Assembly: GCF_004791695.1 (NCBI RefSeq)
Contig: NZ_SRSO01000012.1
Span: forward strand, 1 to 64,000
Length of the DNA stretch: 64,000 bases
From: Flavivirga rizhaonensis
GTDB lineage: Bacteria; Bacteroidota; Bacteroidia; Flavobacteriales; Flavobacteriaceae
Direction: 5' to 3'
Both the position numbers and the translations under genes were made by a program. The notes under the pieces were generated by a model. It made no database searches and had not been told where the DNA came from. It saw nothing but the letters and a program-made list of their open reading frames with translations. The stretch's first letter is position 1. Each line of letters begins with the position of its first letter. Shown here in pieces: positions 57,084 through 64,000 of this stretch.

Positions 57084-57946
57084 ATCAATACCTCCTTTAG
57101 CAATGTATAATTAGCTACTTCTATTTCATAAAAATCGTGAACCACAGATGAGGCCCCAAAACTTTGTTTCCATTGTAATAACCCCTCATTAACATTCATA
57201 CCTTGATTTTCATTAGAAATCCCAAAATCAAAATAAACTTTATTCTTATATACGTTAGAAATCAATTGGTCTATAAGATAATCTAAAGCTCCTTTATTGT
57301 TATTTTTTGTTGAAATATATTGAGCATGAGCTACATTTTTAGTCTCAAAAACAGTACACCCAGCAAACAATTCATCTTCAAAATACACATTATATTGCTT
57401 AATATGATCTGGAAATCTTTCATGCAACTTTGTAATCTCTAATAATGTATGAACTGGCTCAACATCAAATTTTGATTTTAAATTAGGAGTTAAAATTTCA
57501 TTCCAAAAAGAAGCTATATCTCCATTTGAAATAAAATTCAAATCAGAACTCTTTGCCAATTTTAATCGCCGTTTACGCAAATTTGAAATCTCTAACTTAT
57601 TTGCTAATGGTATGGCCATAGAAACATCTTTTCTAAATAGCTTGGCTTTCAAAATGAACAGAAAATAATCCACTTCATCTGAAGGTCTAAGGTTATAAAT
57701 TTTAGGTAATTGTTTAAAAACAAATGTATCAATATTGTTTTCTGAAAGAAATTTTAAAAGATTACAAACGCATTCTAAAACATTTTGAAAAGAAATCTTA
57801 TCTGGTAAAATCAAACTTCCATAACTTAATCCTTTATGAGAATACAGGGTTTGCTCTTCTATATTAGCAGGAAGCATAGCAATCAATTTTTCATTATGAA
57901 ATATCAATAATGAAAAATCTGTGAATCTATCAGAATGATATTCCAT
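57080..57946 (-). CDS. FemAB/GNAT-like acyltransferase, N-terminus probably longer
   Basis: 288 residues from the first ATG. The coding pattern continues in frame upstream for about 33 codons (IKRYNPEYKSLWNKFV, ATFLFHRDF) to near 58045, as expected for the full domain, but no ATG, GTG or TTG is there; an ATT or ATC start is possible. The C-terminal half has the GNAT-like HAQYISTKNNNKGALDYLIDQLI and DFGISNENQG. Homologues are annotated FemAB-like or GNAT. Overlap with fdtB suggests that it N-acylates the amino sugar in place of FdtC. That role is inferred. Confidence 0.8.
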   Translation of the reverse strand: MEYHSDRFTDFSLLIFHNEKLIAMLPANIEEQTLYSHKGLSYGSLILPDKISFQNVLECVCNLLKFLSENNIDTFVFKQLPKIYNLRPSDEVDYFLFILKAKLFRKDVSMAIPLANKLEISNLRKRRLKLAKSSDLNFISNGDIASFWNEILTPNLKSKFDVEPVHTLLEITKLHERFPDHIKQYNVYFEDELFAGCTVFETKNVAHAQYISTKNNNKGALDYLIDQLISNVYKNKVYFDFGISNENQGMNVNEGLLQWKQSFGASSVVHDFYEIEVANYTLLKEVLI

Positions 57947-58096
57947 GAAGTCTCTATGGAATAAAAAAGTGGCATTTTTTGACTCTGCTACAAACTTGTT
58001 CCAAAGACTTTTATATTCTGGATTATATCTCTTTATTGTAAAAATGATATTATAATTTAAAATGATTAATAAGTACTATTATATACAAACTGAAAA

Positions 58097-59041
58097 TTAA
58101 TCGTGCTTTTTAATATTTGTTTTATCAATAATATATAAAGGTCGATCTTTTATATTATTGTTTATTCGACTAACATATTCACCAATAATACCAATTGAGA
58201 ACAGTTGAATTCCCCCAATAAACATAAAGCTTACAATTAAGGATGACCATCCTGTAACGGTTTCTTTTAAAACATAATGGGCAAATAATGTGTATATGAT
58301 AATCATAAAAGAGAGAAATGATATTATAAACCCTAACCTGCTTACTAATGCTAAAGGTTTATCGGAAAAACCAGTGACAGCATCAATGGCTAACCGTAAC
58401 ATTTTACTATATGAATATGCAGATTTACCATTTTTACGACTATCCCGATCAAACAACACATAAGTTTGCTTAAGTCCTATCCAGGCAATCTGCCCTCTCA
58501 AAAACTTATTTTGCTCTGGCATTTTATTTAAAACGTTCACTATTTTTCTATCTAAAAGCCTATAATCGCCTGTGTCTAATGGAATTTCAATTTGCGCTAT
58601 TTTCTTCAAAATCCTATAAAATAACTTTGAGGTTACTTTTTTCAATATTGATTCGCCATCTCTAAATTGTCTTTTGGCGTAAACCACATCAAACCCGTTT
58701 TGATATTTTTCATAAAGTTTTGGGATAAGTTCTGGGGGGTCTTGCAAATCTCCATCAATTATTACAACACATTTCCCTTTGCAAAATTCTAATCCAGCCG
58801 ATACTGCTATTTGATGACCAAAATTTCTACTAAAGTTAATATAGAATACATTTTTATCACTTTCTGAAAGCTTGAGTAATTCGATAAAAGAATTATCTGA
58901 ACTTCCATCATTAACAAAGATAAATTCGTATTTTTCAGTAAAGTTTGTTACAGATAAAATTAAACGGTTATAAAGTTCAAAAATATTACCTTGCTCATTA
59001 TAAATAGGAATTACAACAGAAATATCTTTCTTTTCTTCCAT
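58097..59041 (-). CDS. GtrB-like polyprenyl-phosphate glycosyltransferase
   Basis: 314 residues. The GT2 domain contains DISVVIPIYNEQGNIFELY, VNDGSSDNS and IDGDLQDPPE (metal motif at 96-98). Two C-terminal TM helices lie at about 233-257 and 268-290. It makes a polyprenyl-phosphate hexose on the cytoplasmic side, as in GtrB and DPM1. The GT-C-like protein encoded directly upstream is the likely user. Confidence 0.88.
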   Translation of the reverse strand: MEEKKDISVVIPIYNEQGNIFELYNRLILSVTNFTEKYEFIFVNDGSSDNSFIELLKLSESDKNVFYINFSRNFGHQIAVSAGLEFCKGKCVVIIDGDLQDPPELIPKLYEKYQNGFDVVYAKRQFRDGESILKKVTSKLFYRILKKIAQIEIPLDTGDYRLLDRKIVNVLNKMPEQNKFLRGQIAWIGLKQTYVLFDRDSRKNGKSAYSYSKMLRLAIDAVTGFSDKPLALVSRLGFIISFLSFMIIIYTLFAHYVLKETVTGWSSLIVSFMFIGGIQLFSIGIIGEYVSRINNNIKDRPLYIIDKTNIKKHD

Positions 59042-59094
59042 TATTAATTTTATTATTTAGTTAGCAAATTTAGTAGCTATACAGTGTATTATTG

Positions 59095-60855
59095 TTACTT
59101 TTTATTAGTTCTATACATATTAAAATAAGAATTGCTCCATATTATTTCGTATTCATTTCTTTCAAGAAATGAGTTCATTACTGTCGTCCTTTTTTTATTA
59201 TACAAAAAACTTTCTTCTTTAGTTTCATCCATGTAGTCATTCATTGGTCTGGAAAATTCACCAATGGTTTCAAATTTTTGTAGAACTACTATTGGCAATA
59301 CAGGGATTTCAGTTTCAGCTTTTTTTATCTTTTGCTCAAATGAATAACCATCATAAATCCAAATCCATGGATTATACATATAAGGTTTCGTTTTTGTTAA
59401 AAAATGTATCAAGGGTATTTTATCATAAGCTAATAAATAATCATTTGGCTTAACATGTTTTTCAAGATTAATCAATAAGTCATTAATAATTTCCGCCCTT
59501 CTTTCTGTTGTAAAAACACCTTTAGCTAATTCACTTTCAATAATGTGTGTTTTTTCTAAACGGCTACCAACATCAAAATAAGCTTGCCTTGAAACATTTA
59601 ATGCTTTAGCCGAAAAAAATGCGATAGAAATAAACAGAATAAAAATTTTAAAACTTTTTTCTAATAAAATTATATTTTTATCTAAACCATTATACTTCCA
59701 ATTAATACTCATCTCTTTTAAATTCGAAAAAAAGTGAAAGAAAAACGGCACAGACAACCAAATACACATATAACCACTACTTCTTATAGCTATCCCGCTA
59801 CCCATCGGTAAAAAAGTTAGCATTAAAACGCCTAAAAAGGCTAAGGTCTTAATCTTTGCACTATGTTTTGTAAAAAGTACAAATAAAGTTCCTACATAAG
59901 CCATGGTATATACCGTAAAAACATCCTCTTCTTTAAACCATAAAAAAGCATAAAAGAAACATACAAAAAGGAGTATATTTCTAAGCCATAATATGTTTTT
60001 CAGACTATTATAAATAGCGAAAAATGAAATTATAATTATTGAAAACTGACCAACTATACCGATTAGATGCTTATAATTAAGAAGATATGTTTTTAACAAT
60101 CCACTAATATTATGTGTACTATCTTCCTTCGCACCTAAATCGAACAGGCTTAAAATAGCATTTTGCATTATATTAAACTGATCTAAAATTAATAACAATG
60201 AAACTATAATCACAAACCCTATCAGTATACCCAGAGCATATTGTATCATTGGCTTAATAGCTTTTTTAAGTAATCCTTCATTAATAAAATAGTAAAAAGG
60301 AATTGCCAAAATAAATATGAACAATGTAATATTTGGTATTCTAGTAAATACGTTTATTCCCAAAATACATCCAGAAATAACTATAGAAAGCCCATGATTT
60401 TCAATAAGTCCTTTTAATAAGAAAAAAACACTCAAAACGGCCAGTAAAGCCGTTAAATGATTATGATAATAAATCAAAAAACCAAAATCGTTGACAAAAA
60501 GAGCAACAAGTAAACCTAAAACAGCAATTCGTTTAGGTAAAAATTGTTTAAAAATGTGATAGCCTGAAATAAAAATTAAGGTGTTAATAATTACTGTGAA
60601 AAATTTAAACCATATAATACCTCCATCAGGGTACAGCTCATACCAAACACCTCCGATTACTCCTGAAAACCAATACACAAAGTTATATTCTACACATGAA
60701 GGATTGTTATAAATTTGCTGATAAAAAGTAAGTACAAAACCATCATCACATACATCAACTCCTTGAAAACCTAATATTAATTGTACTAAAATCACAATGA
60801 ATAAAACTAAGTGAAATTCATTTTTAATGGTTTTATTAAAGTCAATCATATACAT
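59095..60855 (-). CDS. Polytopic membrane protein, GT-C glycosyltransferase-like
   Basis: 586 residues with 10-12 TM helices and a C-terminal extracytoplasmic domain (about 430-586). The early loop contains acidic residues (QGVDVCDDGFVL) in the position of the catalytic aspartates of GT-C enzymes. I do not recognise a specific family. It lies just upstream of the GtrB-like gene on the same strand, which fits a transferase that uses the polyprenyl-phosphate sugar to decorate surface glycan. A Wzy polymerase is the alternative. Confidence 0.7.
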   Translation of the reverse strand: MYMIDFNKTIKNEFHLVLFIVILVQLILGFQGVDVCDDGFVLTFYQQIYNNPSCVEYNFVYWFSGVIGGVWYELYPDGGIIWFKFFTVIINTLIFISGYHIFKQFLPKRIAVLGLLVALFVNDFGFLIYYHNHLTALLAVLSVFFLLKGLIENHGLSIVISGCILGINVFTRIPNITLFIFILAIPFYYFINEGLLKKAIKPMIQYALGILIGFVIIVSLLLILDQFNIMQNAILSLFDLGAKEDSTHNISGLLKTYLLNYKHLIGIVGQFSIIIISFFAIYNSLKNILWLRNILLFVCFFYAFLWFKEEDVFTVYTMAYVGTLFVLFTKHSAKIKTLAFLGVLMLTFLPMGSGIAIRSSGYMCIWLSVPFFFHFFSNLKEMSINWKYNGLDKNIILLEKSFKIFILFISIAFFSAKALNVSRQAYFDVGSRLEKTHIIESELAKGVFTTERRAEIINDLLINLEKHVKPNDYLLAYDKIPLIHFLTKTKPYMYNPWIWIYDGYSFEQKIKKAETEIPVLPIVVLQKFETIGEFSRPMNDYMDETKEESFLYNKKRTTVMNSFLERNEYEIIWSNSYFNMYRTNKK

Positions 60856-60945
60856 TTTGAGTAGATGCTAAAGATATAAAATAAGATTATTTAATAAGTG
60901 CAAAATAATGTAATTTTACATTTACAACTTTTATTGTTAAGCAGC

Positions 60946-61557
60946 ATGGCTAAAAAATTTGACCCAAGAACTTTTCTCGAAAAGTCTATTATCTATAATA
61001 CTTATCAATACATTGTAGGAGGTGTTAGAGCTAGACGTTTATTTATAGAAAATGATGTATCCGTAAAAGCTAATCAAAAAATTTTAGACATAGGCTGCGG
61101 TCCTGGATATCTTATAGATTTTCTTCCAGAAGTTGACTATACAGGTATAGATATTGATTCAAATTATATTAAAACCGCTAAGGAAAGATACAAAGACAAA
61201 ACTTTTTACTGTACATCCATTGAAAAATTTAATCTTGAAGCTCCACATACATTTGATATAGTCATTACTGCTGGAGTAATACATCATTTAGATGATGTGC
61301 AAGCTTCAACTTTATTTGAACTTGCTAAAAAGGCTTTAAAACCTAATGGTAGATTAGTGACTCTAGATGGTTGCTTTCTTGACAAGCAAAATCTTATTTC
61401 CAAAACTTTATTAAAATATGACAGAGGGAAGTTCGTTAGACATGAAGATGAATATTTCTATTTGGCTTCTAAACACTTTAATAATGTATCTGCGAAAATA
61501 GAAGATAAATATTTTCATATACCATATAGCTTAATCATTATGAATTGTAAAAATTAA
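60946..61557 (+). CDS. Class I SAM-dependent methyltransferase
   Basis: 203 residues from ATG 60946 (MAKKFDPRTF). A GTG 48 bases upstream would add hydrophobic residues unlikely to be real. Motif I is ILDIGCGPG (46-54), and VVITAGVIHHL-like motif IV (IVITAGVIHHLDD) follows. Its place in the polysaccharide locus suggests a sugar or lipid-carrier substrate. It is 10 bases upstream of another methyltransferase gene. Confidence 0.88.
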   Translation: MAKKFDPRTFLEKSIIYNTYQYIVGGVRARRLFIENDVSVKANQKILDIGCGPGYLIDFLPEVDYTGIDIDSNYIKTAKERYKDKTFYCTSIEKFNLEAPHTFDIVITAGVIHHLDDVQASTLFELAKKALKPNGRLVTLDGCFLDKQNLISKTLLKYDRGKFVRHEDEYFYLASKHFNNVSAKIEDKYFHIPYSLIIMNCKN

Positions 61558-61567
61558 CAACAAAAAG

Positions 61568-62317
61568 TTGAAAAAAAGTTTCGAAAAACAATACCATTTA
61601 TTTGAAAAAAACCACTTCTGGTTTAAGGCTAGAAGAAAGTATATATTACAATTATTAAATACTTACTCCAAGAACTCTAGTATTTTAGATATAGGATGTT
61701 CCTCTGGAATATTACTTAATGAGTTAATTAATATTGGATTTGATTCTAGCAATTTATTTGGAATTGATATTAGTCCTAAAGCTATTAAGAATTGTAAAAA
61801 GAATGGTATTGAAAATGCATACGTTATGGATGCTCAAAACATCTTATTAAACAAAAAATTTGATATTATTATAGCTTCCGATTGTCTTGAACATATTAAA
61901 AATGACGAAGAAGCAATAAAAAATTGGTTTAATCTTTTAAAACCCAATGGCTTTTTATATGTTTTTGTTCCAGCCTATAACATGTTATGGAGTAATCATG
62001 ATGTAGCTAATATGCATTATAGACGATATACAAAAAATGAATTAACAAAAAAATTGTATGGTGCTCCTTTTAAAGTTGTTAAATCGGGTTACTGGAATTT
62101 TTTACTCTTTATCCCTGTACTGATAATACGAATTTTTAGTAAAATTAAGATCCTAAAAAGTAAGGAAGTAAATGGCAACTTATACAAACCAGGATTACTT
62201 AATAATATTCTATTTAATTTGATTAATTTAGAAAACAAAGTGTTAAAACATATAAGTTTCCCTTTTGGAATTAGCACATATTGTGTTGTACAAAAATCAG
62301 CTTCAAAAAAAGATTAA
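61568..62317 (+). CDS. Class I SAM-dependent methyltransferase
   Basis: 249 residues from a TTG start. The N-terminal HLFEKNHFWFKARRKYI is typical of a methyltransferase family seen in polysaccharide clusters. Motif I is ILDIGCSSG (39-47), and IASDCLEHI is motif IV. A hydrophobic segment near 175-195 may be a membrane contact. It is cotranscribed with the previous methyltransferase and convergent with the second flippase. Confidence 0.87.
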   Translation: MKKSFEKQYHLFEKNHFWFKARRKYILQLLNTYSKNSSILDIGCSSGILLNELINIGFDSSNLFGIDISPKAIKNCKKNGIENAYVMDAQNILLNKKFDIIIASDCLEHIKNDEEAIKNWFNLLKPNGFLYVFVPAYNMLWSNHDVANMHYRRYTKNELTKKLYGAPFKVVKSGYWNFLLFIPVLIIRIFSKIKILKSKEVNGNLYKPGLLNNILFNLINLENKVLKHISFPFGISTYCVVQKSASKKD

Positions 62318-62321
62318 TCTT

Positions 62322-63626
62322 TTAACTCTTTTCACTATTTACCACCCCAAAAAGCGAACTCCCAAATATCAACAAAATAATACCATAATACATAACATAA
62401 CTTACAAAATGTGCCACTACTGCACCTTTAACGCCATCAAATAAATTTATAAAGTAAATACTTGTTATATATAACATTATTATTAAAAAAGCTTCAGTTA
62501 AAATATAATGCCAAAACATTTTTTTTGCTAAAAACTGGTAAGCAATAACAATAGACAAAATCTTAACAAAATCCCCCAACAGTTGCCATAAAAACAAATC
62601 TTCAACAGGTTCAAATTCGCTAGAAAAAATTACAGATACAATAATCGGTTTCATTAAATATATAATAAACAAACCAAAGGCTAAAATAGGGATAACAGTT
62701 TTGTAAAAACTAAACACCTCTTTTTTAAACTCTTTAGCATCATCAATCTCCGAAAATCTAGGTAATATATATAATGCAATTAATGAACTAACTAACATTA
62801 AATAATACTTGGATATTCTTGTCATGGCCTCCCAAAAACCTGCATCTTTGTAACCTATATTTTCTATAATATAAGACCTGATGGCAATAGCAACAAACGG
62901 TAGGAAAACTGCTGTAAAAAGAGCCATTAATGAGTAAGAACTCATCTTTCTTAAGAGGCTGAAATCAACACTATTAACACGTATAAGTGATACCAAGCTA
63001 CGTCTGTTTATAATACCAACTAATGTGATTAAAAATATTAAAGCCTCTGCGATTACTACAGACACTAAAGCACCATCAAGTTTGTTCTGGTAAATTAAAA
63101 GTAAAGCAATAGAGACACTTAATATTTGCCCTATTATATTAATTATAATGAGTATTTTATACTTAGAAAAACCATTCATTATAGAAAATGAAAACATATT
63201 CAAAGCATAAAAAGGAAGTACTATGGCAAATATTTGAATAACATAGGTATAGTCATTATAAACAGGAAAAATGAGATTGTTTATTAATCCCGCATTAAAA
63301 TAGCATAAAAATGATACTAATATAGTTGATACGAAAGCCGCATAAAATATTGTAGATATTGTTTTTCCAAGCTCAACGACATTCTCTTTAAATTGAGAAA
63401 TATACTTAACGGCTCCTTTATAAAAACCAAGTATTGCAACTGTTTGAAAAGAACTTACAAAATTCTGTAAATTTCCAATCAACGCTAATCCTACAGGGCC
63501 GATAAAAACGGCTATAGCTTTAGAGGTTAAAATTCCTGCTATTATCCGTGTTAATACTGAAGCTGTTTGTAACGAAGTAACTTTAACTAAAACCTTGCTA
63601 TTTATATAATCAATAAATTTTTTCAA
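62322..63626 (-). CDS. Second O-antigen flippase (WzxE-like)
   Basis: 434 residues and about 12 TM helices. Conserved segments shared with the paralogue at 54684-55982 include FIGPVGLALIGNLQN and WQLLGDFVKILSIVIAYQF. TTG start. It is followed on the minus strand by nothing until the methyltransferase pair, so it may serve a different repeat unit or a neighbouring part of the locus beyond the right edge. Confidence 0.88.
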   Translation of the reverse strand: MKKFIDYINSKVLVKVTSLQTASVLTRIIAGILTSKAIAVFIGPVGLALIGNLQNFVSSFQTVAILGFYKGAVKYISQFKENVVELGKTISTIFYAAFVSTILVSFLCYFNAGLINNLIFPVYNDYTYVIQIFAIVLPFYALNMFSFSIMNGFSKYKILIIINIIGQILSVSIALLLIYQNKLDGALVSVVIAEALIFLITLVGIINRRSLVSLIRVNSVDFSLLRKMSSYSLMALFTAVFLPFVAIAIRSYIIENIGYKDAGFWEAMTRISKYYLMLVSSLIALYILPRFSEIDDAKEFKKEVFSFYKTVIPILAFGLFIIYLMKPIIVSVIFSSEFEPVEDLFLWQLLGDFVKILSIVIAYQFLAKKMFWHYILTEAFLIIMLYITSIYFINLFDGVKGAVVAHFVSYVMYYGIILLIFGSSLFGVVNSEKS

Positions 63627-63809
63627 TTAAGTTCGATTTTTTCACTAAATAAAATTACTTTAAATTGAATACATGACTTGTAAACGCTTAAAAAAACATA
63701 ATATTCTTTTATGTTTTCAAAAAGGATCAAATATACAAAATCATTTAACTTTTCTGTCTTAGCTATCTAAAATTGTAAGAAACAATCTACTACCTCGCAT
63801 CAAATAAGC

Positions 63810-64000
63810 TTAAAGTTTTTTCTTTCCCAGCAAATAATACAAATTAATACAAAATATAGCTGTGTTGGTTATTATAATTGGTATTGAAATCGGATTTAAC
63901 AAAATGCCATAAAACACGAATAGTAAACATCCAAAGGAGTTTACTATTCGTAGTTTACTAACCGATTTCATTAAGAATGAAATTAAGACAGTTGCCATAG
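63810..64000 (-). CDS. Small YgjV/CBU_0592-like membrane protein (5' end outside the window)
   Basis: The frame continues through the right edge, so the apparent ATG at 63998 may not be the true start. The visible 62 residues contain SVSKLRIVNSFGCLLFVFYGILLN and NTAIFCINLYYL, the pattern of short inner-membrane proteins of the YgjV type (sometimes misnamed uroporphyrinogen decarboxylase). There are two TM helices. The function is unknown. Confidence 0.65.
   Translation of the reverse strand, partial: MATVLISFLMKSVSKLRIVNSFGCLLFVFYGILLNPISIPIIITNTAIFCINLYYLLGKKKL

Overview
The window is an AT-rich chromosome segment from a member of the Flavobacteriaceae (Bacteroidota), probably a marine or environmental genus. 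The signs are the run secE-nusG-rplKAJL-rpoBC followed by a DUF3467 gene, promoters of the type TTG-N17-19-TAnnTTTG, almost no Shine-Dalgarno sequences except before rpsU, a type IX secretion (T9SS) sorting domain, FIST/hybrid-kinase signalling, NamZ, and short interspersed palindromes typical of this group. I see no rRNA, CRISPR array, prophage or intact insertion sequence.

Layout. 1-2583 is the N-terminal part of a large secreted adhesin running off the left edge. 3.5-5.5 kb carries prfC and a small [4Fe-4S] protein. 5.6-19.9 kb is the minus-strand information-processing block: DUF3467, rpoC, rpoB, rplL, rplJ, rplA, rplK, nusG, secE, tRNA-Trp, tuf and tRNA genes for Thr, Gly, Tyr and Thr, with a degenerate tRNA-Gly copy among them. 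20-21.6 kb holds hpf, xerC and rpsU. 21.9-46 kb is housekeeping and signalling: acyl-CoA dehydrogenase, helix-hairpin-helix protein, Na+/alanine symporter, PspC protein and K+ channel, DUF2851, FIST plus hybrid histidine kinase, cystathionine beta-synthase type enzyme, LolC/E-like permease, NamZ, GDPD, DinB, fatty-acid hydroxylase, YkgJ, methyltransferase, and an outer-membrane barrel with a 1006-residue TPR protein.

46.5-50 kb has an FtsE-like ATPase, then a two-gene cassette on the opposite strand (coiled-coil exported protein and T9SS subtilisin). On the far side of the cassette a second copy of the last FtsE codons lies directly in front of a glycosyltransferase, so the cassette seems to have split an older ftsE-glycosyltransferase pair. 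50-64 kb is a cell-surface polysaccharide locus: five glycosyltransferases (two GT4, three GT2), FdtA-like and FdtB-like amino-sugar enzymes, a FemAB/GNAT-like acyltransferase, two related WzxE-type flippases, a GtrB-like enzyme beside a polytopic GT-C-like protein, and two methyltransferases. A partial small membrane protein closes the window.

The most interesting signals are the FtsE ghost tail, the tRNA-Gly-like relic whose T-stem is rebuilt with new base pairs, the 85-bp tandem copies of an acyl-CoA dehydrogenase 3' end, the rpsU Shine-Dalgarno, a tRNA-operon promoter that abuts the hpf terminator, a repeated ATCGAT-type motif next to two promoters, and the amino-sugar branch that has a FemAB-like protein where an FdtC acetyltransferase would be expected. 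I ran no searches or folding programs: family names come from reading motifs in the translations, and repeats and promoters were found by eye.
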